Source: Diplolepis rosae (lineage: Eukaryota > Arthropoda > Insecta > Hymenoptera > Diplolepididae). Taken from it: a stretch of 64,000 nucleotides of DNA. Shown here one piece after another: positions 1-12,430 of this stretch. Each line of letters begins with the position of its first letter. Position 1 is the stretch's first letter. The translations under genes were made by a program, and so were the position numbers. The stretch lies in contig JAPYXD010000484.1 of NCBI GenBank assembly GCA_030998225.1, positions 558,001 to 622,000 of the forward strand, read 5' to 3'. The notes under the pieces are model-generated. The model made no database searches. It had not been told where the DNA came from and was given only the letters and a program-made list of their open reading frames with translations.

Positions 1-1670
1 AAAATAGAGTTTTTATTAGAAAATCATTTATTACAAACAGATATATTAATCGTTAATTGATATGTTGGTTCAGTATTCGTAAATTGCTTTAGTTAACAAA
101 AATAGAAGCCGACGAGAAAAAAGAGGCTTTGGAAAGACAATTATATGGAGCAGAAATTGCTGATTAAAGAGTGAAATCGATTTTTTTTATTTTATCGATA
201 AAATAAGACTTAAAAAATATTCAAACGCAATTTTCTCATAACAACATTTTTAAAGTAAGTGTACAACGCAACTACCGAAATTTTTGTCCAATTTTCTCCA
301 AATTTCAACTGAATATTCTCAAACACATTTCGCACTGTCACTTAGAAATTCTGCAAAATAAAAAAAATTCTTTATGCAATAAACAATTTTGTCAATAATT
401 TATAGAGAAATTTTTTTTTCAAACTGCCGTCATTTTTGAACAAATAAATATTGAAACATCTTACGTTATACTATGCGAAAGAAGTTATACTCCGAGAAAA
501 ATTTTCTATTTTTGTTTCAAGCGTGAATTAGGTCATAGCGCTTATTCGCAGTTCAAAAAGATGCGTGGTGATACAAAATGTCTGTCCTCTCATTGTCTGT
601 CATTGCAGACTGAAGGTAAATCTATTCATGAAGTTAATTTTTCAATTTTAACCTAATTAAAACGTTACTCGAAATCTTAAACGTATTTTTCACATTGGCT
701 GGCAGCATAGGTCAAACAATTGTAAGAGAGCGTCAAAGTGACCTCTTTCCACTATAAAATACTGTAAGTACTCGGCAAGAAGCGATATAAGTTGTCTTAC
801 GGAAACGAAAAGCCTGATAACCGCGCGTCCAGGTCTTCACATATCAAAAGGGTTGGCTGTGCCGGATCGCCTAACGATCACCCGCGTGTATTCCGTTATG
901 AGCAAAAGTCAGTTGAATTTTTTGATATAAGGGAAGGGCTTAGCTGATTAAATCAGGTTGGCAAGAATTGACAATTTATTATTAATTGTGGAAAGGTTGT
1001 CATTTGTCAAATGCACAGGGCTCAAGTTCTTCACAAAGATGATAGAAAATATTTAACATACTATATTTTATAATACAAAATAAAATTTTTAGCACTGGTA
1101 CAAATGATTTGGAACGATACTAATTTTAACTCAATTGACTACATCTTAAATTAGAAATTTCGCAGGAGTTAAAAATCTGTAAGAGATGCAAACCTACCAA
1201 TAGTTGCGATCAATTATCTGCCGATGTGTCTTGCTTAGTACACGTGGAATGAAGATAACAATGCACTTACTAGCAAGATAGGTTAGCTCGTCACGATCTC
1301 AGAAATCAGGGACTATTAAGCGGAACGTGAGTAAGCATCAGGAGAAATGTATTTTAACGAAACTCGATAGTACTACTGTTTCCGGATCTGCACCGCTTAA
1401 GGACCAGGGATTATACTAATCAAGTACCGAAGGTAGACTTGTACTCCAAAATATAAATGAAAATTACGAGTATCGTAAGGTCTATTCACGACGTTGATTG
1501 AGATGGTCCAAAAATTAAGCGAAGTGACTGTGTAACTGCTCAGAACTAAATGACAATCCACCAGGGGTGGTTGCTAGGTTTTGTCCTTTGACAGATTTTT
1601 CAATCTTACACGTACTTGATTACCTACGATTACAACCCTGTCCAGTAATAACATTCAGCTATTCTCGCGT
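1..1670. other. AT-rich stretch without a recognisable gene
   Basis: No open frame longer than about 60 codons and no recognisable transposon protein is seen on either strand. Two short segments of more balanced composition (about 800-950 and 1190-1450) stand out from the AT-rich background but match nothing I recognise. They may be old repeat fragments. Confidence 0.5.
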
Positions 1671-1709
1671 GTGTTTTTTCGGATCCTAGGTGCCCTGATT
1701 GCAATTTGT

Positions 1710-2720
1710 CATTCACAGAGCGATAGCACGCAAACTATTTATCATATCCAAAAATGTTTCAGACGAAAGTTTCAGTGTTCGAGAAGGTCGTCATACTGGA
1801 CCACTCTATTTTTTATCGGTGGAGGGGCTGAAGCTACGTCAAGGTCAACTCCACTTTTTTAAATGGAACCATGTATTTTTTTTCGATCACATTATTACCG
1901 ATTTTAAGACGAATTCAGCGATCTACAACACAAGGTCATTCTAGTCACGCAAAGTATGAAAATAGTCGAAAAATCGAAACATATCGGAATAATCACTTTC
2001 AAACGATCCACTAACCTTGATTTGGGACTAGCTACAGAAGATGCTCGAAGTGATAACCCTCGACTTGTAAGCACTTGTTGATTCGCTGATGAAAAGACCG
2101 TCTAACTTCAGCCGACATTTGTGGTGTAATTTCGGTACATGCTTGGCTTATTCTTTCTTTTTTGTCGTCAGGCGTGGTAGGTGCTACCGCCATTACGCGT
2201 TCTTTGACAAAACCCCTTAAAACGTAATCTGGTGATGTTAGATTTGGCGCCTTGTCCTATCCACTTTTCGTCAAAAATCTCATTCATCACTTGTCTTGAA
2301 CACAGAGCATAATCGGGTGGTGCACCATCGTGCTGCATCCACACGTTCATGCGAACACGTAAGGGCACGTCTTCCATCAATTGAGGCAGTATATTTTGCA
2401 GAAAGTTTGCGTAAACTAGCCCAGTCAAGCGACCTTCAAAAAAATATGGACCAATGACGTGATCGCCGACAATGCCGCACAAACATTTAACGGACCACGG
2501 ATGTTGAAATGGTACAGTTTTCATCTATCCAGGATTTTCATTTGCCCAATAATGCTTGAAATGAAAAGAAAAAAAACACTCAGCCCAACACTGATAAGTG
2601 GCTGAGATAGGACTTACCAAGTCTTTAGCTGCAGTTCCACGCCGTAGCTCGCATAATGAAAAAGCATCTAAATTTGTAGTGTCTGTTTCAATTGCTAATA
2701 GACCCCTATCTCCCAACAAC
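1710..2720 (-). mobile_element. Truncated Tc1/mariner-like element, copy A
   Basis: This is one of two copies of the same family; the other lies at 30.05-31.46 kb. The shared non-coding end (about 1715-1990 here) matches 30050-30310 nearly base for base. In the other copy that end is an inverted terminal repeat, so here it is the 3' terminal repeat of a minus-strand element. The transposase region follows at 2168-2719. The element stops abruptly near 2720, so the N-terminal helix-turn-helix part of the transposase and the 5' terminal repeat are missing. The call rests on the shared ends and the transposase-like protein. Confidence 0.75.
2168..2719 (-). pseudogene. Mariner-like transposase fragment (catalytic half)
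   Basis: This would encode the DDE/D catalytic half of a Tc1/mariner-superfamily transposase of the kind common in insect genomes. Visible blocks in order are HYWANENPG (a typical lead-in), CGIVGDHVIGP, LPQLMEDVPLRVR, then MQHDGAPPDYA, which carries the second catalytic aspartate, and FDEKWIGQG. The conserved Trp after NENPG is now a TAG stop at about 2525, which splits the frame into two parts. After KWIGQG the sequence is frameshifted and the expected WPPRSPDLT block is lost, although the second copy at 31.1 kb keeps it. With a nonsense codon, a frameshift and no N-terminus, it cannot make an active protein. Confidence 0.8.
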
Positions 2721-3249
2721 TAGAAGAAATTAACAGCGCGTCGCTTTCATCGCGAAGATTTATTATTCCAGCCAGAGAAGCTTATAAATTTACAGCGCCT
2801 ACGGTTTAGGCAGGCGACTTATCTCGTTAGAACAACAACCCACGATGGTAATCAGGCGACCCTCGTTGTCGGTACTTCCCAGGATAGTTCAAAAAAAATA
2901 AAAGCTAGAAACAAGGCAAAATAAAATCGAAAGCTCAGAAGTAAGTTATAAAAAACCTTACAAATTAGGTTTGTATAATTTAAATAATAGAATACTTTAT
3001 AATTTCCCATTGAAATGTTTATTCTTTTAAAATACAATCACAGGAATCCAATATTAAAAAAATCTTTTTTAACAAAAGAAAAAGAACACCCAAATATAAG
3101 ATCTTTTGATCAATCGACTAGAATATCAATATCATAAAGACTGTTAAGATTCGTAGTTTTTCTTCCACCCGTACCTTGTTACACTCTTTCTGAATCATTA
3201 ATTACACTAATATTTTGATTAAATACCATCCTGTACACTTTATACTTAC
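2721..3249. other. Gene-free stretch beside the truncated mariner copy
   Basis: About 2720-2870 has a somewhat higher GC content and looks like the edge of another old repeat. The rest is AT-rich with no supported gene. The 61-codon frame at 2852-3037 is hydrophobic AT-rich noise. Confidence 0.4.
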
Positions 3250-3428
3250 AAATCATAATCATCATTGTTCTTCAAGGAAGATGTTTCTATATTTTCAGTG
3301 CAATATGATCTATTATTTTCTTCTTGGCTATTGTCTTGTTTCATATTCAGAGAATGCGTCTTGTTTAGCATTGAACTAAATTCACCGAATTTCAATATTT
3401 CTTCAAAAGCCGATTCTTCCGCGGTTTC
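3250..3428 (-). CDS. Candidate internal coding exon, unknown protein
   Basis: On the minus strand a 179-bp segment stays open for 59 codons plus two bases. It is bounded by a good acceptor (pyrimidine-rich run then CAACAG before 3428) and a perfect GTAAGT donor at 3249-3244. The peptide is acidic and polar with no domain I recognise; it starts ETAEESAFEEILKFG and ends NNDDYD. Such composition is typical of a linker region in a nuclear protein. Both splice signals and an open frame in an AT-rich background favour a real exon. The partner exons are not identified. The zinc-finger exon at 29.2 kb is on the same strand but ends with a stop, so a link would require alternative splicing. Function unknown. 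Confidence 0.45.
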
Positions 3429-3429
3429 C

Positions 3430-4990
3430 TGTTGACAGTGAAAAACACTTTAAAAATACGAAGCATATCAAGAGCAAGTATGAATTAAATTGTGTGTTAA
3501 ATTATTCGAGTGAAGTGTTAAATTTGATTGATTGAAGACCTTGATTTTTTTCAAAAAATTTCTTCAAAGAAGTCTAAATTGAGCATTAAAAACCTAAAAA
3601 TTAATTTTGCCTTCCTAAATAGTAGAAATTAATAAAATTTTATTTCGGAAATCTACAATAGGTATCTCGTGGATAATTGGTGTCTTCGCCCTATATCAAA
3701 TAAACTTAGCAAATCCCCACATGTGTACATGCATAGAAATCTATGTAGGAACGAGTATGGGAAACTGCATAAGGTCCTAAATAGTTTCCTACATATGTAC
3801 GTATATATATTTTTCATTTAACTCGAATATTATTTACAATCTATTCGAAGGAATAATGATGGCTTGGTCAAGATGATTTGCAGAACCACCTATTGGTTAA
3901 TAAACTAAAAATTTACTTATGCAGATATATGTGTCAAAATATAAATAGGATATTAGAGAATTAAGGGAGGATTCTACTTTGTTCGGTAAAAAAAATCGAT
4001 GATTTTTTAGGAATCTGTTTTTAGGAAACTATTAAAGATAGAAAGCTACAATTTAGTATGGTTTTAAAAAAAACATTTATTCTGTAAATATTTTTTTTTT
4101 TTGACTGGCTACATGAAAGAGGGGCGAGGGGGGCGTTGAGCAATGGCGGTATGTCCTTGAGGAGATGACTCGCTAGCGGAAGTAATTGAGCCAAAACCGA
4201 TGATCTGAAACACAAAAACCTGACATATTCTTAATCTGTACCGATTTCTGCATATAATGAACCACGATAATTTAATAATAATGGAAAACTAAAAAGTTAT
4301 GAATTTTTCAAAAAAATTCTTGATTTTTTTCAAATTTTTTATCACAAATTATTATGTAAAACGAGCAATTGTTAATATTTTTTGACGATTGTGGTTCACT
4401 TTTTGCACACAACCCTGATACACATTTGTGCCAAATTTGGTAACGATTGGTCAATTAGAACGTCTTGAATCACTTCCGTTTGGTCGAAAAACGTGCTTTT
4501 GAGATAAACGCATTTAAAGTTTTTAACCTATCAACGACCAAAAGACCGAGAAATGAAGCATAACTTTGCTGATGTAGTTCAGATAGTTAAAACTCCACAT
4601 AGTTATGTTCTCAAGGTCGCTTTACAAGATTTTGTTGTCAGAATGTTTGTTTTTTAATCAGATCATATAATATAGTGGCGTTTATAACAAACAAACAAAA
4701 ATCGAAAACGAAAAATTGTTCCTCTTGGATTTTGTATTGAATAAAATTTCGTGATTATAAAAAAGATGCACGAAAGAGATGCACAAAGATACAGAAAATA
4801 AATGATCTAAATGTGGCAATCAATTTTTTTTTATTTCATGATGTTCGACCTTCAGTGGCGATTATCAATCATCAAAAATTATTGTTCCCATCCCCCAGTG
4901 ATTTTCAATGAATGAGACACTTACCAAAACAACTTATATAATATTTTTACGGTTTTTTTTGGTCGTTAACTACATATCAGACAATAAAAC
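3430..4990. other. AT-rich intergenic or intronic stretch
   Basis: No gene or transposon protein is recognised on either strand. A small frame at 4021-4215 is low-complexity. The sequence contains many short T and A runs. Confidence 0.4.
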
Positions 4991-4991
4991 T

Positions 4992-5285
4992 GTGAAATTC
5001 ATTTGTTTAAACAATTTCCGTAAAAAAGTTATATGGAAAAATTAGTGTATTTGCAAGATTCATATGCTTCCCATAGTTTTCTCATTCGTTGATTACGAAT
5101 TTCGCATCAATTTTGCAAAATTCATTTGTTTAAACTATTTTTGAACAAATACTTGCAAAAGTGATTTTTTGCAAGATGCATATACTTTCCATGGTTTTCT
5201 GATTCGCTGATCATGAATTTGGTGTCAAATTTGCAAAATTCGTTCATTTATACTATTTTTCGGCAAATCATCTTGAAAAATTTAC
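4992..5285. repeat. Tandem repeat, about 118-bp period, 2.5 copies
   Basis: The block GCAAGATTCATATGCTTCC recurs at 5053 and, with a few changes, at 5171. The following block around GCAAAATTCATTTGTTT recurs at 5115 and 5233, with an earlier partial copy at 4992. The period is 118 to 123 bp. It ends where the Mutator-like pseudogene begins, so it may belong to that element's end. Confidence 0.65.
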
Positions 5286-5348
5286 GATTTGGTAAACTAT
5301 TTCAACTAAACTGGCGAAGTCTGGCTTCATTTTTTGCTCTTTTGGTCG

Positions 5349-7188
5349 TTAATGGGTTGAGTATAAAAAGAAAATTTCTTCACTTACATCTAATCTGCTA
5401 TGCAGTCCACCCTCCTCATGCTCGAAAAAGTCGTCTTGGGCTGATCTTCCCATTCTTCGAGATGATCTCGCTTCCTTCGATGCCGCGGTATGTGCAGCTT
5501 CAACTTTCTGCACGCGCGCGTTGTCTCTCGCATCGACAGCTGCTTTCGCTTGGGGACCAATTATGATGCCCATAACATCCATCATTCGCAGTAGGGGTGT
5601 GCATCCTTCATTGAATATGGCCGCACTCACAAATGCCGCCTATTCGATCGTCTTTGCCGTGCAAAAAATGTGTCTCGGAGTCATTCGCCAGAGGACGGAG
5701 TTGAAACTTTCATTGCTATTTTGGGTATTTCCACCCAAATTTCTCTTCAAAAAATCATCGGACGATAAATCTTCGTAGATTGGACGGAGAAAATTCTGAA
5801 CTTCGGGACAAAGTGGGGGTGGGTTTCACACTCGTTTAACTCGTCCAATGCCTCCGCCTGCCTCCACTTGCACCAATATTCACGCCCGGGGGGACAATTA
5901 TCATGTCCTGGCTTCATATCAGTCGAACATTTGTGATTGAATGTGGCGAAAATGTCTCTTTTCATATCACTCACAGAATTCGGATTTCGTATTATTGCCA
6001 ACCCACAGTAATTGGTCAGTTCACATATCAGTTTGTCCGTCAATTTTCCCTCGCCCTTGCCACCAACTCCTTTCGTTTTTTTCTTCCCCGCTCTCAATCT
6101 CGACCCCATTCGCTTTTTGACATGTCCAACACATTCAGATTTTTTCACAATTAGTTCGTCACCGTATGGATGCGTCTCCAGGAGAGATTTGAAAGTTTTG
6201 GTGTCACCGTCACCTAGGTATGTAGATTACTTTACATTGTGAATTTTCTCGGATCGCGTAAGCATCTCAATAATTCCATCTACTTCCATTTTTCCCGCGC
6301 TTCCGTTATGATTACAAGTACATTGTTCTTCATGATTTTCATACCACATTTTGTACTCATCAGTGCTTTCTTTGGCATTCTATTGATTACAGACTTGACA
6401 AAATTTAGATTTCACTATCAAGTCCAGTACTTTATTGGAATATTTTCCAATCAATGTAACGACGCCAAACAACGATGAAAATCCTCGCTTGCTCTAAGTA
6501 CCATCTCCTGAAACAGTCAAATGCTATCGTTCATTTTCGGCTTCGACGTTCTTAGTTATTTCTTCTTTCGCGGCGCTTCCAAGTACAATGTCGCACGTAG
6601 CTTTAGCAGCAGTCCACGCATTTTGCAAACAGTTGTAACAGGTATTTCGAGCCAGTCCTTTACCCAAATCCATTAGCCCGCAGAAAAAATTGATTCCGTG
6701 CAAGCCCACTCCGAGAAGACGCATCACGAATACGAGCCGTCGATTAATTTCGAACGATTTATTCGAAATTTTTGGGCAAGAATTGATTTCGATCGATTTA
6801 CACTCGCACGTAAAGCAGATCTTGAATCCTATACCTTGCTCGCCTTTCGTACTGAATTTCATATCCTTTTCACAGTCCTTGCACTTTACGATGGCACTAA
6901 TCGCGGAAAACACATAAACAAAGTTAAATATTCGGTATCCGTGCATTGGATTCACGGTAATCTCACAATCACCGGATTGTCTGAGTTTTTTTCCCGACGA
7001 ACTCGCGTGTAACACTTTATTTTCACTGGTAAATTGGTTACCTTGGAATCGATGTTTTTTCCCTTTATGACAAGTGCGACTATTAGACGATTTTGCCATC
7101 GTGGCTTTTTGAAAACTGAGAAACTCGTTACATCGCGTCTGGTGTCCACGCTTACACTGGAAAATTTTTGAAAGTCACGCTTTTCCAT
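5349..7188 (-). pseudogene. Decayed Mutator-like transposase gene
   Basis: The gene reads from about 7188 down to 5349. It matches, from memory, the Mutator-like transposase domain found in many insect and cnidarian mobile proteins. Blocks in order: a Cys-rich start (SGDCEITVNPMHGYRIFNF, then CKDCEK and ICFTCECKS, 6524-7099); FEINRRLVFVMRLLGVGLHG with FFCGLMDLGKG; YLGDGDTKTF, an acidic GDGD block, at about 6180; KKSECVGHVKKRMGSRLR with LTDKLICELTNYCGLAIIRN (5747-6148); FNHKCSTD; the NSNESFNSVLWRM block near 5700; and SAAIFNEGCTPLL (5349-5630). The central catalytic part (6150-6520) is full of stops, and there is a TAG at about 5643. It is intron-free and decayed, so it is a dead copy. No clear terminal repeats were found. 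Confidence 0.75.
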
Positions 7189-7754
7189 TAAAACAATCGC
7201 TATCTAATTGCTAGGACCAGTGTCGCAACTACAGCGCGGCGCCTGTTATCTAACGGCCTGTAACTTTTGTAATTCAATAGATTTTAACTTGAAATTCCAG
7301 GAGTACATTCTTGAAACATGTATCTATACGATAAGCAAAACAAAAAAACGATTTTTTCTACCCAAAAAAATAGTATCCTCCCTTAAGTACTTTTACTCAA
7401 TTCTATTCAGAAGATCAAAGGGTTTGGATGTGTTTTTAGTCTCTCTTGATATTTTTAAACTGGTTTTTTTTTTTTGCATCTTTCACTAGTTTTATATTTA
7501 GATCACGATGTATCACTTCGTTTGGTACATACTAAGGAGCTTGAACAATAGTTCTTGAAGTCTTTGATTGGAACGGTTGAATGATTTTGATGTTTCAGAT
7601 ACTGGCTGATCAAAAAAAAATCTGTTCGTTTTGACAAATATTTGCTGAAATAAGGGGGGTGCAATTTTCAGACTTTTGATGGGAAGCCTCTTCTTCAAAC
7701 GAATATAACTTATTTCTTTTTGCATAAAGCAAAATTTTACTTCATATGTTTTCT

Positions 7755-9571
7755 TCAGTCTTTTTCGTGATCTTTCAACTGGTTGTAACCATTTTTGAAA
7801 AAAATCAAAATTTGACCTCCATTTTCGAAAATCAAAAATAAATTTGACTTTTTCTCAAATTTGGACCCATTTTTTTTTTTAATCATCTTGTTAAAAAGCT
7901 GAGATTTTTTTCTATAAAATAGCAAAATTTCAGAATGGAGTTTTTTTTGTTTACGAGCAATTGTGCGATGAATATCGAAATCTTCTTCATGAGCTTGGAG
8001 ATTAGTAGTTACTTTTATTCTTGAAATGTTGCCCAGTACCATCAGTGAAATAGTAAACTTTCTTTGGCTCAAAGTTATTTTTTGATAATTTATTATAATC
8101 TTCCAATATTCATGAATAGCCACCGTGTCGTGAGCTAAATTATCAGATATTATCGCGATACTTCTGTGTTTCAGCTCTCCATCATCTTTATAATAAATCA
8201 CGACAGTGAAGATTGTAGCTTGGTCGTTATTCCAGTGAAATAATTGAGCTGAATTCTGAAGGATGAAGGCGTAATTCTCTGCAAAATCGAAGCGAACCGT
8301 AAACTCATCTGCCAATAAATGTTCTTTTAGGTTTTTAAAATACGCTGACTGCATCTTTGCAACAAAGTGATGAGTTTTTAATTTCAAGAACCGTTTAGAG
8401 AAATCATTCAGGAATTCATCGGTATCCATTACCAAAGTCTGCAAAGTACACCTGTAGGTTTGTAGCCAAATTTGAAATCTTATTTCATCGATTGCATGTT
8501 CATCGAAAGCCTTTCTGAAATTTTCTCTCAACTTCGCAGTACCTGGGCAGATTTCACACTCTCCTAGAAAACAGGAACTTGAAGATTTAGGGCATATAAT
8601 AGAATCTAGACAATCGTGATAATTGTTTAAACTCATGTCAGTATCCTCTGTCAAATGCTGAATATTGATCTCATTTAGCATCAATTTGATACTCTCGTGA
8701 TGCATACAAACGCACACATTATGACTGACACTGTCTTATTTCAGAACACAATGGCGAGGTCTGAGTTTTGTAAATTTTGAAATACTATTCTTCAGACCTT
8801 CGTCTTCTACTGTAAATTGTGCATACAGCTTATTGATATTACATAGTAGAAGTCTTTTTTGGACATGTGAACGAGTTCGATCATCATTTTTTACCGACAC
8901 AAAGTCTTTCATTCCTGACATCATTCGACTAATGTCATAGCCGTTCATAAAAAGTCTTGACAAGAGTTCCAATTTCCAGGGGCAATGCTCTTCCTTCTTT
9001 TGGATTCGGGAGTATAAGAATTCCATGTTCTAAGACTAATTATTTCAGCTTTATTGCTTGCCGTTCTGATGTACGAAACACCTTCCTTAGTTTTCTGCAT
9101 CCCCAAGATTTTGGTGCAAGTGAAAGGAGTTGAAATTTTTCTTGTCTACTTTTAGAGACGTTGAATTTTTCGATAATTTGATCAAGTACTTCAACACCTG
9201 CTTTATGATACTCATCACACTGCATCTTTGTGTCATTGACCTTTAAAGGTATTGAAAAATCTGGATCACATTCATTATTATCTGCATCATCATCGTCAAC
9301 AACAGTGTCAATATCTGATTGAACTTGATTAGGAACCCTTGCAGTCGCAATTCAAGAATTATCTTCCTTTTAAGTTGGTAAGTTCAAATCTGCATGTATT
9401 GCAAATTTGTGAATCTTCTCGTAAATTTAGGAATTTCACTAGTAAATTCTCAGAAACGCGGCGAAGGGTTGTTCTCTTATGTTTCTTTTTTTGAAACGGA
9501 TTAATGCATTTATCCTTCCAAATTTCGCAATCTTTTTTGGAAGATATCATTTGAAAAGTACTTCTTCGCAA
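7755..9571 (-). pseudogene. Decayed transposon-type gene of an uncharacterised family
   Basis: Four collinear open blocks form one decayed gene: 9571-9359 (Cys-rich, LRRVSENLLVKF and CNTCRFEL), 9340-9040 (acidic stretch then LLSLAPKSWGCRKLRKVF), 9026-8736 (DISRMMSGMKDFVSVKN, then FTKLRPRHCVLK) and 8717-7755. Between the last two blocks the frame continues directly through one TAA stop, into HNVCVCMHHESIKLML. The last block contains FDFAENYAFILQ, FHWNNDQATIF and ISDNLAHDTVAIH, then shifts frame near 8075, where another frame reads YYFTDGTGQHFKN. I recall this architecture from many uncharacterised insect and Hydra proteins that behave like transposases. The spaced acidic residues (FAENY, TDG) would suit a DDE-type nuclease, but that is inference. 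Confidence 0.6.
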
Positions 9572-9599
9572 TTTAAGTAAGAAGCTTCCGTAGAAAGTA

Positions 9600-10145
9600 A
9601 TATACGAAGTAAAAGGAAAAAAAAACAGAAGAGGAAACAGAAGGAGGTAAAATGGAATATCGCGACTGCAGATATAATTGATTTGTGAAATTAGAATAAT
9701 TCAACAGAATCAACAAAATTATATTATGACATTGAATTATTTCTAAAGACAAACCTGCTTCAAGAAACTCTTCTCAAATAAAATCTGGAAATAATGTATC
9801 CAACTCGTATGCTGGGACATTATGCTGAGTCAAAGTATTTTCTCTTATGGGAAACGAAAATAGTGGAACTCTAGTGGTAGAAGTGACGAAGCAACGAAAC
9901 AGATGAAAACAAATGAAGAAACAAATCCTGTCACGTGATTTTGATGTCACGTAATGAAATATCATATATTGAAATTTTGAGGTTGGGTTTCTAAACATCC
10001 CACGTGTATTTCACAGAGAGCAGTTACACTAACCGCGTATGATATTATGTAATGTAAGAAATTAGCTTGAGGGTGTTCTACGGGTTCCCCGGCGTGAAGA
10101 CGGTAACAAACGGTATTGCGGCCTCAGCTCCAGCGGAGCATCCGG
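9600..10145. other. Gene-free stretch
   Basis: Nothing recognisable is seen on either strand. A 74-codon minus frame at 9774-9998 shows no domain, and short purine runs occur near 9620-9650. Confidence 0.4.
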
Positions 10146-10147
10146 TT

Positions 10148-10224
10148 ATTCATCGCACAATTGCTCGAAAACAAAAAAAAACTCCATCCTGATATTTTGC
10201 TATTTTATAGGAAAAAATCTCAGC
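10148..10224 (+). repeat. 77-bp inverted copy of part of the 7.9-kb pseudogene
   Basis: This segment matches the reverse complement of 7898-7973 with only a few mismatches, starting ATTCATCGCACAATTGCTCG. It sits exactly where the Jockey LINE fragment breaks off. It looks like filler DNA copied in during insertion or repair, or the edge of a repeat shared by the two loci. Confidence 0.7.
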
Positions 10225-10225
10225 C

Positions 10226-11690
10226 ATACTTCGTCGAACGCTTAAGTAATATCCAGAAAAGCTACGGAGCTGTACTTATTCTCCTCGAAGTCCTGATTTA
10301 CTTTTCCAACCATTATGCGGACCTGTCCTACTGTAGCGTGTTGTTGTTGAAAGCCAAATTGGTGATTAAGAATTAATACATTGCAATTCGCAGTCTTGGA
10401 AGTAACAGTTCTTCAAAGCTTTTGAAAGTGCCTATAAAAGGCTGATTGGTGTGTAGGAAGTAACTTTGTCAGTTGATTTACTAGATTTAGGAATGAGAAT
10501 TATTTGGGCTATTTTCCATAAAACGGGAAAGTAACCCAACCGTAGAATAGCATTATATATGTAGGTTATGAATATTGCGGCGCAATCCGGAAGTTTCTTG
10601 AGAACAGTTCCAGTAATGAGATCAAAACACACTCTCTAGATAATTTGTAAATAATTCAGCTTTTTCTCGATCTTAATCCATTTTTATATATTATTATATA
10701 TTAATTATTTATTATTATATATTAATTATTAATTATATATAATCCATTTTTATTTCGTATCGGTGGAATAGGTTGCTTAGGTTTTTTCATTCGCCTAAAA
10801 GCTCTTCAAAGTGAATAATCTTTCAGTTCTGTCGACGAAAGACTTTTCAGGTAGTTATGAAAGGTCTGATTTCTGCAATCATTCAAAAGTTTTTCAATTT
10901 TCTTGTCGCTCTGTTAAGACGATTGTTATCTGCTGGACTTCTCATGTCTTCCCATATTCTCCCAAGTCTTTGTTTATCAGTGATTACCCTCTTTATAAAA
11001 TCTGGGTCTCCATCGGGTACGTTTGTCTGCTTTTCTTTTGGGGTCGAGTCCCACGCTGCTTCTTGGACAAAAACAGTGAGGAACCAAACTGCTTCGTTAA
11101 TATCTTCGTTTAGATTTGAGGTGTTATTCTGTGGATATTTTTTTCTTTAGGAGTTCAGTGAACATATTTCAGTCAGTTCTACTACTATGATAGGTGTATG
11201 ATCAGACGAGAGGTCGAGACTTAATTTTATTTGCAAGTACTTCAGATACCTTTGGTAACACAAAATTCAATGACATCTGGAATTTTCCACCTGTCTAACG
11301 ACCAGTATGTTGGTTGGCCTGTAGAGAGGAACTGCAAGTTGTTATTCTCCATTACTTTGAAGAGGTCTTTGCCTCTGGGAGTAATCAGTTGCGACTCCCA
11401 TTGTTTATGTTTGGCGTTGTAATCCCCACCAGCGATGAAGCAAGTACTAAGTATGGCGAAGAATTTCAAAAATTGCTCTTTTTTCACGGTGTGTTTGGAT
11501 GTACATTAAATGCCATAATGTTTCATTTAGTTTTTTATTATGATTGCTGTCCCTCCATGAGCAGTGCCGCTGAGATGCTATGTATCATAAACTGTAAATC
11601 AAGGGATTTTCAAGTAAGACTTTTTGGTGAAGTGTGTCTCTGAACAAGAAGAAGGTCTAAATTCTGATTAAGGATGAAGGTTTTCTACTC
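10226..11690 (-). pseudogene. Jockey-clade non-LTR retrotransposon fragment (EN to RT)
   Basis: Read on the minus strand, this holds the apurinic-type endonuclease and the start of the reverse transcriptase of a Jockey-like LINE ORF2. Endonuclease blocks: HFTKKSYLKIP and HGGTAIIIKN (11640-11520), FIAGGDYNAKHKQW, and DVIEFCVTKG near 11245. A linker with LNDCRNQTFHNYL and YSLWKAT lies near 10880-10830. RT blocks: AILRLGYFPVLWK, AQIILIPK and SYTPISLL (10632-10432), then HQFGFQQQHATV and FLDIT-stop-AFDEVW down to 10226. Several stops and frame changes interrupt it. The FADD-containing palm, the C-terminus and the poly(A) tail are absent, so this is a dead internal fragment cut at 10225. Confidence 0.8.
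10680..10750. repeat. Low-complexity TAATTATTATATA block
   Basis: A short run made only of A and T with a repeating TATTATATATTAATTATT pattern lies inside the Jockey fragment linker. It probably arose by replication slippage after insertion. Confidence 0.7.
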
Positions 11691-11699
11691 TTGGCTATG

Positions 11700-12430
11700 A
11701 GTAAAAAAACCATTAGCTTATGTACGTGTATAGGAAACTATGTAGAATATTATACAGTTTTTTATATACGTTTCTACAAAGGTTTCTCTGCATGTACAAC
11801 TGTAGAAATTTTCAGTAGTATCACTTGACATAGTATCAGAACTCTTGCCTTTTTATTTTGGTTCAATTTGTAATATCTATCTTTCATTTTCCACTTTAAC
11901 TTAATTTTTCTTTATTCAAATATATTTTTGGTATTTAATACTTAACTACTATTCTAATTGAATATATCTGCCTTCCCTGAATTTCACCAATTTAAATTTT
12001 CAACTGTCTTCGTCGTTTGTTGAAGTTTCTCTCCCGTAATAGGTGCCGTTGTTCTTCAACTTTTTGTTTGCCCTAAATTTGTCTTCTAATATTCCATAAA
12101 TGTATTAATTATTTACGTCACGTTAGAATGTAACGAACTCGCATACTAAAAATTAGTTCCTCGTTTGGTATCAGTAAAGCCCGGAATAGAGGAGGTTGGT
12201 AGAGCAGTTTAGTTTAGCCGAATTAGATAACTTCAGTACCTTCATTGTTTCAATAAGTTTTTATGTATAGATTCAACTGAAGATCACGTTGTACATTATA
12301 TTAGGTGTACAACTTTGCTTCCGACGTTTTTCAATAGATGGCTGCAGCGGTAAGTGCTGGTTCAAAAAAGGCAGATTAAAAATGTCACAAAGTAAGCTCG
12401 GACATCTGTCAACATAAGAACAGCACCACA
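11700..12430. other. Gene-free AT-rich stretch
   Basis: No coding match is recognised. A compact motif near 12180-12260 has balanced composition but no LTR-like boundaries that I can show. Confidence 0.4.
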
